Assembly: GCA_028687995.1 (NCBI GenBank)
Contig: JAQTZA010000006.1
Coordinates: forward strand, 32,486-96,485
Source: Bacteroidales bacterium
GTDB taxonomy: Bacteria; Bacteroidota; Bacteroidia; Bacteroidales; UBA7332
Length of the DNA stretch: 64,000 nucleotides
Direction of reading: 5' to 3'
The position numbers and the translations under genes were made by a program. The notes beneath the pieces were generated by a model. The model was not told the DNA's origin. It saw only the letters and a program-made list of their open reading frames with translations, and searched no databases. Shown here piece by piece: positions 24,617 to 32,067 of the stretch (its first letter is position 1; each line of letters opens with the position of its first letter).

Positions 24617-25335
24617 TATGCCTTTAGAATCAATTCGGCAAGATAGTGGAAGTGATCGTCTTCGTAGATTTTGGTGCATGAAAATCCGTGCTGCTCGGCG
24701 AGTGTGGTGAGTGTGTCGAAATCGATGTAAATCCAATCAAAAGGTATGCCTTTGTAGTTGGCAAAATCCATCCGATAGGTCATTTCGCCATAATAGTTGG
24801 AGTTGAGATCGATTAAAGCGCTTCCGTCATCATCGGCAAACATATAGATGATATTCGAAGAATCGAGAATAATCTTTCCTCCCGGGTGGAGGAGTGATTT
24901 CGCTTGAACGAAGAAGCGGGTGAAGTTTTCCATCCGTTCCACAATGCCTACGCCGTTCATGAGTAGGAGCAGGGTGTCGAATTTTTCCTCTTTTAGTGTG
25001 AAGAAATCTACTAGGCGGGCATCGTTCACACCTCGTTTTTGCATCACCTCTACTGCTCCTTCCGAAATGTCGATGGCGGTCACTGTTTTTCCTGAATTCT
25101 GAAGGTGAAGCGCATGGCTTCCTGCTCCTGCACCAGCATCGAGCACTCTGCCTTCGCAGCGCGACAGGGCGATTTGCTCAATCTCTGGCATTTCGTCGAA
25201 CGAACGAAAAAAGAGCGCGATGTCCCACTTTTCGGTAGCGGCAAGGTCGCTAAACACGCTGAACTTTGCACTGCGTTTGCCTTGCCAGTAGGCCTTCAGG
25301 CCTTTTCCGTAGGCATCTCTGTCGATTTTCTTCAT
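24616..25335 (-). CDS. Class I SAM-dependent methyltransferase
   Basis: The 239-residue protein has the SAM-binding motif RVLDAGAGAGSHALHLQ (about residue 65) followed by VTAIDISEGAVEVMQKRG with the acidic residue binding ribose (about 89), then a motif II segment FDTLLLLMNGVGIV. The rest is of the Methyltransf_25/11 type with no identifiable substrate domain. It is preceded by an octamer-repeat palindrome and has no TAnnTTTG box close to its start. The substrate is unknown, and small molecules are as likely as protein. Confidence 0.85.
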   Translation of the reverse strand: MKKIDRDAYGKGLKAYWQGKRSAKFSVFSDLAATEKWDIALFFRSFDEMPEIEQIALSRCEGRVLDAGAGAGSHALHLQNSGKTVTAIDISEGAVEVMQKRGVNDARLVDFFTLKEEKFDTLLLLMNGVGIVERMENFTRFFVQAKSLLHPGGKIILDSSNIIYMFADDDGSALIDLNSNYYGEMTYRMDFANYKGIPFDWIYIDFDTLTTLAEQHGFSCTKIYEDDHFHYLAELILKA

Positions 25336-25348
25336 GCTATTTTTATTT

Positions 25349-25485
25349 AAACGCGAAGGGGCTAAGACGCTAAGTCTTTTGAATTTGTTCTCTGGTGTTT
25401 TGTTTTCAACCTTTTTTGCCTCAATAGTTCTAAAATGCTATGAGGCAGATATCCTTTAAACTTTGCGTCTTCGCCCCTTTGCGTT
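25349..25485. repeat. Palindromic element bounded by inverted octamer repeats
   Basis: The left arm 25349-25376 (octamers cGCGAAGg, gGCTAAGa, cGCTAAGt) and the right arm 25458-25485 are imperfect inverted copies of about 28 bases. Inside, TGCCTCA-a-TAG pairs with CTA-TGAGGCA, so the whole element could fold into one long cruciform or RNA hairpin. It fills the gap between the methyltransferase start and the ABC-F stop. Confidence 0.75.
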
Positions 25486-25492
25486 CAATCTC

Positions 25493-27130
25493 TTACTGTT
25501 TCCGTTCTATTTCACGAAGGTTTTCCATCTTCTTTTTCTCGAGGAATCCGTATATGCCTTCGAGGTGTTCGGTCACTTTCTTGTGGCTGAATTCGTACAC
25601 TTTTGTCACTAAACCGTCCAAGAAATCGCGGTCGTGCGACACCACAATCAGTGTACCATCGAAGTCATTCAATGCCGCTTTCAGAATGTCTTTCGTCTTC
25701 ATATCGAGGTGGTTGGTCGGCTCATCGAGAATGAGCAGATTCACCGGTTCGAGCAGCAGTTTAATCATGGCCAGACGGGTACGTTCGCCTCCCGACAGCA
25801 CTTTCACTTTTTTAGCAGATGCCTCGCCACCAAACATAAAGGCGCCGAGAAAATCTTTCACTTTTGTGCGAATGTCACCCACCGCCACGTCGTCGATGGT
25901 TTGAAAAACGGTCAGGTTTTCGTCCAACATAGAAGCTTGATTCTGCGCAAAATAGCCAATCATCACGTTGTGTCCGAGGGTTAAATGTCCCTCGAAATCA
26001 ATCTCTTTCATAATTGATTTCACTAAGGTTGATTTTCCTTCGCCGTTGCGGCCTACAAACGCCACTTTTTCGCCACGCTCGATGGCGAAGTTAGCATTCT
26101 GATACACCACATGATCGCCGTATTTTTTACCCAATCCATCAGCTACTACAGGATAAGTGCCCGAACGAGGTGAGGCTGGAAAGCGCAATCTCAATGCCGA
26201 AGTATCCTCTTCGTCCACCTCCAGAATCTCCAGCTTTTCGAGCATTTTCACCCGCGAACTTACCTGATTGGTTTTCGAATAGGTGCCTTTGAATCGCTCG
26301 ATGAACTCCATGTTCTCGGCAATCATCTTTTGTTGCTCTTCGAAAGCTTTTTGTTGATGCACGCGTCGGTCTTTTCGAAGCTCAAGGTAAGACGAATAGT
26401 TTACTTTGTAGTCGTAGATACGACCCATTGTTACTTCGATGGTGCGGGTCGTAATATTATCGACAAATGCGCGGTCGTGCGAAATCACAATTACCGCTTT
26501 GGCGTTGTTGATCAAGAAATCCTCCAGCCACTGAATCGAGTCGATGTCGAGGTGATTGGTGGGCTCATCGAGCAGAATCACATCTGGTTTTTTGAGCAGT
26601 ATTTTAGCCAACTCGATGCGCATGCGCCAACCACCGCTGAAATCGCTGGTCGGTCGGGTGAAATCTTCGCGTTTGAAACCCAATCCGAGCAATGTCTTTT
26701 CAACCTCAGCATCATTGTTTGATGTGTCGGCAGAGTAGAATTTTTCGCTGAGTGTGGATACTTTTTCGATCAGTTCGTAGTAGCTCTCAGAATCATAATC
26801 TGTGCGTTCAGACAGTTCCAAATTGGCCGTTTCGAGCTCTTTCTCCATTTCTAGAATATGAGAAAATGTACGCGAAGTTTCGTCGAACACCGAGCTATCG
26901 TTTTCGGTCATCAAATGCTGTGGAAGATAAGCTACAACTGCCTCTTTGGGTACAGACACTTTCCCTCTATTAGGCTGTCGTTCGCCTGCCAATATCTTGA
27001 GCAGAGTCGATTTCCCTGCGCCATTTTTGCCCATCAATGCGATGCGGTCTTTTTCGTTTATTACAAATGAAATATCCTGAAAGAGGGTCGTTCCTCCAAA
27101 CTCTACTGCTAATCCGTCAACTGAAATCAT
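25493..27130 (-). CDS. ABC-F family ATPase
   Basis: The 545-residue soluble protein has two ABC ATPase domains in tandem. Walker A motifs are GKNGAGKSTLLK (about 35) and GRNGEGKSTLVK (about 357). The signatures are DFSGGWRMRIELA and VLSGGERTRLAM, each followed by LLDEPTNHLD or LILDEPTNHLD. The linker between them, with the charged RKDRRVHQQKAFEEQQ stretch, is the ribosome-contacting P-site tRNA interaction motif region of ABC-F proteins. These proteins rescue or tune stalled ribosomes. The length and order fit the Uup/YbiT-like groups common in Bacteroidota. It is monocistronic with a TATCTTTG -7 box 23 bases upstream. Confidence 0.93.
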   Translation of the reverse strand: MISVDGLAVEFGGTTLFQDISFVINEKDRIALMGKNGAGKSTLLKILAGERQPNRGKVSVPKEAVVAYLPQHLMTENDSSVFDETSRTFSHILEMEKELETANLELSERTDYDSESYYELIEKVSTLSEKFYSADTSNNDAEVEKTLLGLGFKREDFTRPTSDFSGGWRMRIELAKILLKKPDVILLDEPTNHLDIDSIQWLEDFLINNAKAVIVISHDRAFVDNITTRTIEVTMGRIYDYKVNYSSYLELRKDRRVHQQKAFEEQQKMIAENMEFIERFKGTYSKTNQVSSRVKMLEKLEILEVDEEDTSALRLRFPASPRSGTYPVVADGLGKKYGDHVVYQNANFAIERGEKVAFVGRNGEGKSTLVKSIMKEIDFEGHLTLGHNVMIGYFAQNQASMLDENLTVFQTIDDVAVGDIRTKVKDFLGAFMFGGEASAKKVKVLSGGERTRLAMIKLLLEPVNLLILDEPTNHLDMKTKDILKAALNDFDGTLIVVSHDRDFLDGLVTKVYEFSHKKVTEHLEGIYGFLEKKKMENLREIERKQ

Positions 27131-27152
27131 ATTCTGTTTTTAAATTCGGCTG

Positions 27153-27160
27153 CAAAGATA
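27153..27160 (-). promoter_or_regulatory. -7 box TATCTTTG of the ABC-F gene
   Basis: Minus-strand TATCTTTG, exact TAnnTTTG match, 23 bases before the ATG. Confidence 0.5.
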
Positions 27161-27205
27161 GGAAAGATTGACGAGAAACTCGTTGATTCGGAGTAGTCAT
27201 AAAAA

Positions 27206-27230
27206 AAGGTCAAACGCTTTGTTTGACCTT
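27206..27230 (-). terminator. Terminator of the LruC-domain gene
   Basis: Perfect 10-bp stem AAGGTCAAAC / GTTTGACCTT with a 5-base loop; the A7 run to the left gives a minus-strand U-tract. It lies 9 bases past the gene's stop. Confidence 0.92.
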
Positions 27231-27238
27231 CTGATGTT

Positions 27239-28576
27239 TTAATATATCAATGAGGATTGCCGATAACCTGTTTTGGAATCATACCAATCAGAAAATTCAC
27301 TTCCAGAACTTTCAGCCCATCGAATTAGATGTAAATAGGCGTTTTCTATGGAGGTATGTTCAACTGGGTAGTCGAATCCTTGCACAACATTTAATGCCCA
27401 AGGCAGATTGCTTTGTGTTTTGTAAAAGCGAGAAGAGCCTGCCGAATCGTCGTCCCCTTTTCCTAGATAAGAGCGATTGGCTAAATCGGTAGGTCGTCTG
27501 TCGGGTAGATGCACTTCAATCTCTCTATTGCGATTAGAGATAATATAAAAATTGTAACCAGAAATTTGCAAGTCAGTAAAATCAATGGCACCACCTGCTG
27601 GTACAATACCATTATCAATGAATTTAATGGTCATCGTGATTGTCTTTGAATTGGCTCGTTGACTAGCCTTTTCAGTATTTACTCCAACTCCTGTTCCATT
27701 CTTTGGAATAAGATCAAAGAAATTATCAAAAACGATACAATTAGGTGAAGTTTGACCATTCTCTAATCCTCTTGGATTAAGCGAAATATAAGATCCAGAG
27801 CTTAAATTCGAACCAGAAACAGAAGATATTTGATTATTGTTGATATTGTCTAATTGAAAGCCAAATCCGTGACTGTATGTTGCACCAGAAGCTTTTAACG
27901 TAAATTGTCCAATAACTTCAACTATTTTATTTCGAGAATTTGTAACTGTGTTTAAGTTGTAGTCAACTACCACGTCGTTGAAGTCATAATCTCCTTTTGT
28001 TGGCCAATTATCTTCAAAGGCCAACGTGCCAGTTGAATTCTTAGAAGGGAAATAGTTGTTATACGCTTTGTTTGGATCAGTAGGATAGTCATCATCTCTA
28101 TCTGCAACTCCATCTTCATCTTGATCTCTGGCATCTATTTGGCTAGTAGTTCTTTTTTGTATGCTTGCGCTTGAAGGTGTTGTGAATTTTGAAAAATCGA
28201 CATCTGCTTTACCACTCGCAATTACTACCTTTTGTTCTTGAGAATTAAATTTTAACGTCAAATTCTTTTCGTTTGATGGGATTGTTAATTTTAATGTTTG
28301 CTTGTTTGATTCTTTATAAAGCGATTTAAAATATGAGCCACCCAAACCTTCAATTGATAAGGTAGATTCAATAGGTGCCGAGGTGGTCTGTCCAATTAGA
28401 TTGATTGTAACTATTTGAGTTGTTGTCCATTTAAAATTAGTTGGAGCAACCATTTGATTGAAATTTTGTGCATTATCAGAGGGCTTTAAATCGTCGATGG
28501 TAAAATCTGTACAACTTGTCGCTGCAAAAATTACCGTTATAAAGCTTAAAAGAGGAAGAAATTTTATTGTTTTCAT
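27239..28576 (-). CDS. LruC-domain surface lipoprotein
   Basis: The 445-residue lipoprotein has a lipobox (FAATSC) followed by acidic residues typical of surface-exported lipoproteins. After about 140 residues comes a thrombospondin-3/dockerin-like calcium motif, DQDEDGVADRDDDYPTDP. An LruC domain follows (LAFEDNWPTKGDYDFNDVVVDY and GFGFQLDNI). This family is common in Bacteroidota and marine bacteria; its role in adhesion or glycan binding is unproven. It stands alone with its own -7 box TATCTTTG and terminator. Confidence 0.88.
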   Translation of the reverse strand: MKTIKFLPLLSFITVIFAATSCTDFTIDDLKPSDNAQNFNQMVAPTNFKWTTTQIVTINLIGQTTSAPIESTLSIEGLGGSYFKSLYKESNKQTLKLTIPSNEKNLTLKFNSQEQKVVIASGKADVDFSKFTTPSSASIQKRTTSQIDARDQDEDGVADRDDDYPTDPNKAYNNYFPSKNSTGTLAFEDNWPTKGDYDFNDVVVDYNLNTVTNSRNKIVEVIGQFTLKASGATYSHGFGFQLDNINNNQISSVSGSNLSSGSYISLNPRGLENGQTSPNCIVFDNFFDLIPKNGTGVGVNTEKASQRANSKTITMTIKFIDNGIVPAGGAIDFTDLQISGYNFYIISNRNREIEVHLPDRRPTDLANRSYLGKGDDDSAGSSRFYKTQSNLPWALNVVQGFDYPVEHTSIENAYLHLIRWAESSGSEFSDWYDSKTGYRQSSLIY

Positions 28577-28659
28577 TTTTTTTGGTGGTATAAAGAATGA
28601 AGTTTATTACAGAATGTAAAGGTTTATTCGCCTCATTTGTATTGTCTATTGTACAGAAG

Positions 28660-28667
28660 CAAAGATA
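28660..28667 (-). promoter_or_regulatory. -7 box TATCTTTG of the LruC-domain gene
   Basis: Minus-strand TATCTTTG, exact TAnnTTTG match, about 83 bases before the ATG. Confidence 0.5.
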
Positions 28668-28804
28668 GGGAATTCAATTTTAAAAACAAAAGAGTAAAGG
28701 GGACAAAATAGGGACAAGCACAGTGTCAGGTCTGTCGATTATTCTTCCATTTAGAATAACTATGTATTTATTTGCATCGTGCTTATTTATTCTAGATAAA
28801 TATT

Positions 28805-29797
28805 TTAATTATAGAAATTTTTCTCAAATGCTTTAAATTCACTTTTTTGTAGAATGATTTGTCTCCAAGTAGCTTTCAAAAATCCCAAACCGTAGCCAAA
28901 TAGTTGTACAAATGAAGCGGGTATTGAAAATAGCCCAACTTGAATGTTATGATTCTTAAAAGTAGAATCTAAAAAGACAATTAATATATATAGAATGATT
29001 GGCAATGCACTTAAACTATTAAAAAAAATAGCATAAATAGCAAGGCTAAACATGGTAATTGTAAAAAGAGTCGGTAGTAAATGAACTAGCTTAAGAGATT
29101 CGGGATGTTTTTTGAAGAGATTAATTCTGGCAATTCCAGAATTAAAGACTTGCCTGTAAAATTTTCTGAGATCAACTCGTCGTTTATGATAAACCCAGGC
29201 TTCCGAGAATAATCGCACCTTGTATCCTGCTTTAAAAAGCCTGATACTGAAATCGATATCTTCACCAAAACGCATGTTTGAAAATCCATTAAGTCTCGTA
29301 AAAGCCTCTTTGCTTACTCCCAAATTAAAACTACGAGGATAAAATTTATCTAGTTTTTTATTGCCACCACGTATTCCCCCAGTAGTGAAAAATGAGGTCA
29401 TGCTGTAATTTATCGCTTTTTGCATGGTGGAAAAGGAAGAGTGGGCTTTATCTGGTCCGCCAAAAGCATCGCAAGCTTCTATTTTGAGAGCCTTCGTAAC
29501 TTCTGCCATGTATTTCGGAGGAATGATGCAGTCCGAATCAAGAATTATGAAATAATCACCATTGGCTTTAGACGCACCGTAATTTCTTGAATCACCAGGA
29601 CCCGAATTTTCTTTATAATAGTAGCGAACCTTCAACATTGAGTCGTATTTTTTGACTATTTCATGACAAGAAACTGTTGAGCCGTCTTCTACTATAATTA
29701 CTTCAAAATTTAAGACTGTTTGATGGGAGAGACTATCTAATAATTCAGATATCTCATTTGGGCGGTTAAATACAGGGACGATAATTGAAAAAAGCAT
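28805..29797 (-). CDS. Family 2 glycosyltransferase, membrane-associated
   Basis: The 330-residue protein begins with the GT2 fold: FSIIVPVFNRPNEISELLDSL (nucleotide-binding), VIIVEDGST and YFIILDSDCIIPP, whose DxD carries the metal-binding Asp. The acceptor-side motif FGEDIDFSIRLFKAG follows near residue 180. Two or three C-terminal hydrophobic helices (LVHLLPTLFTITMFSLAIYA, ALPIILYILIVFLDS) anchor it at the inner membrane. It likely adds a sugar to a lipid-linked or envelope glycan. It is not in a glycan cluster, so acceptor and donor are unknown. Confidence 0.88.
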   Translation of the reverse strand: MLFSIIVPVFNRPNEISELLDSLSHQTVLNFEVIIVEDGSTVSCHEIVKKYDSMLKVRYYYKENSGPGDSRNYGASKANGDYFIILDSDCIIPPKYMAEVTKALKIEACDAFGGPDKAHSSFSTMQKAINYSMTSFFTTGGIRGGNKKLDKFYPRSFNLGVSKEAFTRLNGFSNMRFGEDIDFSIRLFKAGYKVRLFSEAWVYHKRRVDLRKFYRQVFNSGIARINLFKKHPESLKLVHLLPTLFTITMFSLAIYAIFFNSLSALPIILYILIVFLDSTFKNHNIQVGLFSIPASFVQLFGYGLGFLKATWRQIILQKSEFKAFEKNFYN

Positions 29798-29833
29798 AAA
29801 TTTAGGGTCAATAGGGATAAAATTTTACGGTTT

Positions 29834-29841
29834 CAAATATA
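29834..29841 (-). promoter_or_regulatory. -7 box TATATTTG of the glycosyltransferase gene
   Basis: Minus-strand TATATTTG, exact TAnnTTTG match, 37 bases upstream of the ATG. The remaining AT-rich spacer to 30090 shows no further signal. Confidence 0.5.
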
Positions 29842-30090
29842 TAGAAAATAATTGGAATGGTCTGTTCGTAATTTCCGAAAAGAGGTAATTAAAGAAATAA
29901 ATAGAGAATTTCTTCCTTGCGTATTTTTCTTTCAGTATGATTTTTTATTGTATTCTCAATCTAATTTTTCGCTATTATATTTTTTTATTTTTATGCTTTT
30001 AATTACAAGAAGATTGTACCCCAAATAATTAATAATTGCTAAACAATAATAAAATCTAGGATTTAGTACTTTGTATTAAAGTTTTATGCA

Positions 30091-30837
30091 ATGATTATCA
30101 ATACATTTGATGGCATAACGTTGATTTGTTTGCTTTGCAGGGTTTATAATTTATCTCCAATTGTGAAACGAAAAACCGTCTTTTTATTTTTGTTGGGCCT
30201 TCAAATTTTGACAGTTTCGGCTGTCAATCAGGTGCGTCAGGTAGATAGTGCAACGTATGCTTCAACTCAAGAAATGTTGATGCAAGAATACGGGCAACAC
30301 CTGATGTGTCCTGAGGAATTTAGTTTGCAAATGCTCATTGCGCTCTCGCATTATCCTGAATTGCAGAATATTTCTATAGTTGTTAAATTTGCCAAAATAG
30401 GTACAACAGCATCTTGTCGCCCCATTTTGCCATCGAAAGGAACGAAAGTGGAGGTCGATTCTGTGCTCAAGAAATATCACCGAAAATATGTGATACGCAT
30501 CAACGTGAAACCCGATTTTCGTGGAGTTTTGCTCAAGGATGTCCCGTTCAATGCGCAGGTAGGTGCTTTGGCTCACGAATTGGGACATATTCTGGACTAT
30601 GAAAAGCGGAGCAGCATTGGTTTAATGGAGCGCGCTGTCGATTATACCAAGAGTGGGTGGAAGCGGAAATTTGAGACCAAAATAGATAAAATTACTATTG
30701 CTCACGGCATGGGTTGGCAACTTTACGATTGGGCCGATTTTGTGATGAATAAATCGACTGCAACCGATAAATACAAGGCTTTTAAGCGAAAAATATATAT
30801 GTCGCCGGAGCAAATAGCAAAATACATTGCTGAATGA
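30091..30837 (+). CDS. Exported HELGH putative zinc metalloprotein
   Basis: The 248-residue product contains VGALAHELGHILDYEKR (about residue 165), the HExxH zinc motif of gluzincin- or metzincin-like peptidases. A hydrophobic segment, KTVFLFLLGLQILTVSAVN, at about residues 28-46 looks like a signal peptide. This suggests that the true start could be the in-frame GTG at 30163 rather than ATG 30091. A third metal ligand is not certain; ITIAHGMGWQLYDWADF is a candidate region. The family is not one I can name. It is monocistronic and ends close to the converging PUL. Confidence 0.7.
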   Translation: MIINTFDGITLICLLCRVYNLSPIVKRKTVFLFLLGLQILTVSAVNQVRQVDSATYASTQEMLMQEYGQHLMCPEEFSLQMLIALSHYPELQNISIVVKFAKIGTTASCRPILPSKGTKVEVDSVLKKYHRKYVIRINVKPDFRGVLLKDVPFNAQVGALAHELGHILDYEKRSSIGLMERAVDYTKSGWKRKFETKIDKITIAHGMGWQLYDWADFVMNKSTATDKYKAFKRKIYMSPEQIAKYIAE

Positions 30838-30871
30838 TTGCCGTTTGAATCAATAGTGATTCTCAGTACCG

Positions 30872-32047
30872 CTACAATTTCAGAATTATTCCTCTTTTAT
30901 ATAACCAGTTGCATACTGTCCAGTTTAAAACGACAAAGAAAATAGCAAAAAGGAGAGAACTTATTTTTGGAATTATAAATATATGGTCGAATAAGTAGAC
31001 TACATTATCTTTGATCGTGCCCGTCAATCCAAAAACCGATGGATGAATAGTCTCGATCAGAGCTGCGAAAATGGTGGCAAAGATGTAGATTGCCAGGGGA
31101 TTTACGCCGAAAGTCACGAAGAATTTGCTCCATTTTTGCTTTTGTTTGTCGTCGATAATCCAAATCAACAGAGTCAACGCAAGGGTGGCAAACCCGGCAG
31201 AGACAAGGACAAAGGTCGGAGACCATATTTTTTTGCTCAACGGAATTAACTCCACAAATAAGAATCCAGAAAACAGCAATATGATTCCGGTGATGGATAA
31301 TTTTACCATCATCTGATCGAGATTTTTGGCTTTCTTGATGATGCTACCCACAAAAAATCCAATCAGAACGTGGGCTACAGCAGGCAAATTGCTCAATAGA
31401 CCTTCGGGGTCGAAAATAATCCGATCGCCAGAGGGCAACCAATCTTTATACATGTGTGGTTCGGTGAGGATTGCTTTGTCAAAAACGGCGATGATATTGT
31501 CTGTCGAAAACTCAAATCCGTTTCCGAAAAGCAACAAAAACGAATAGAATACAAGAATGCCAATGGAAATAGCGCCAATGTAGATTCTCGGAATACTCAA
31601 AATGATCAGGGAGCCTATGAGATAGACCACCGCGAATCGTTGAAAAACACCAAGTATACGAATGTGTGGCAGAATATCCGAGATACGATTGATCTTTTCA
31701 CTCCATTGGAGACCACTATTGTCAAAAATGATTTTGAAAAATGGACCGAGAAAGTTTAAAATTACTCCGATCGCAAACAACATTATTGACCGCACAACAA
31801 TTTTTTTTGCCAACGCAGGCGTAAATTTAAACTCCTGTTTTGACAGGGAGAGATACATTGAAACTCCCATGATAAAGATGAAAAAAGGGAAAATAAGATC
31901 GGTTGGAGTCATGCCAGTCCAGGGCGCATGTTCAAAGGGCGTGTAAATAGCACCCCAGTTTCCCGGGTTATTTACCAAGATCATTCCTGATATTGTAATT
32001 CCTCTGAGCACATCTAGTGAAACCAAGCGTTGCGATGTATTTGACAT
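30872..32047 (-). CDS. HGSNAT-like membrane acyltransferase of the PUL (DUF5009/NagX type)
   Basis: The 391-residue protein has about ten membrane helices and starts RLVSLDVLRGITISGMILVN, followed by HAPWTGMTPTDLIFPFFIFIMG, the signature of the heparan-alpha-glucosaminide N-acetyltransferase/NagX group. Proteins of this group in Bacteroidota PULs are thought to act on amino sugars. They may also transport N-acetylglucosamine-derived products, and the real activity is unsettled. It is the last gene of the PUL, 20 bases after the GH20 gene, which supports an amino-sugar glycan as substrate. Confidence 0.88.
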   Translation of the reverse strand: MSNTSQRLVSLDVLRGITISGMILVNNPGNWGAIYTPFEHAPWTGMTPTDLIFPFFIFIMGVSMYLSLSKQEFKFTPALAKKIVVRSIMLFAIGVILNFLGPFFKIIFDNSGLQWSEKINRISDILPHIRILGVFQRFAVVYLIGSLIILSIPRIYIGAISIGILVFYSFLLLFGNGFEFSTDNIIAVFDKAILTEPHMYKDWLPSGDRIIFDPEGLLSNLPAVAHVLIGFFVGSIIKKAKNLDQMMVKLSITGIILLFSGFLFVELIPLSKKIWSPTFVLVSAGFATLALTLLIWIIDDKQKQKWSKFFVTFGVNPLAIYIFATIFAALIETIHPSVFGLTGTIKDNVVYLFDHIFIIPKISSLLFAIFFVVLNWTVCNWLYKRGIILKL

Positions 32048-32067
32048 AATGTATGGATGTTATCGGA

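Noticed and set aside
30847-30862. Short GAATCA-atag-TGATTC hairpin between converging genes
   Set aside because: Only 6 bp with no U-tract; too weak to call a terminator.
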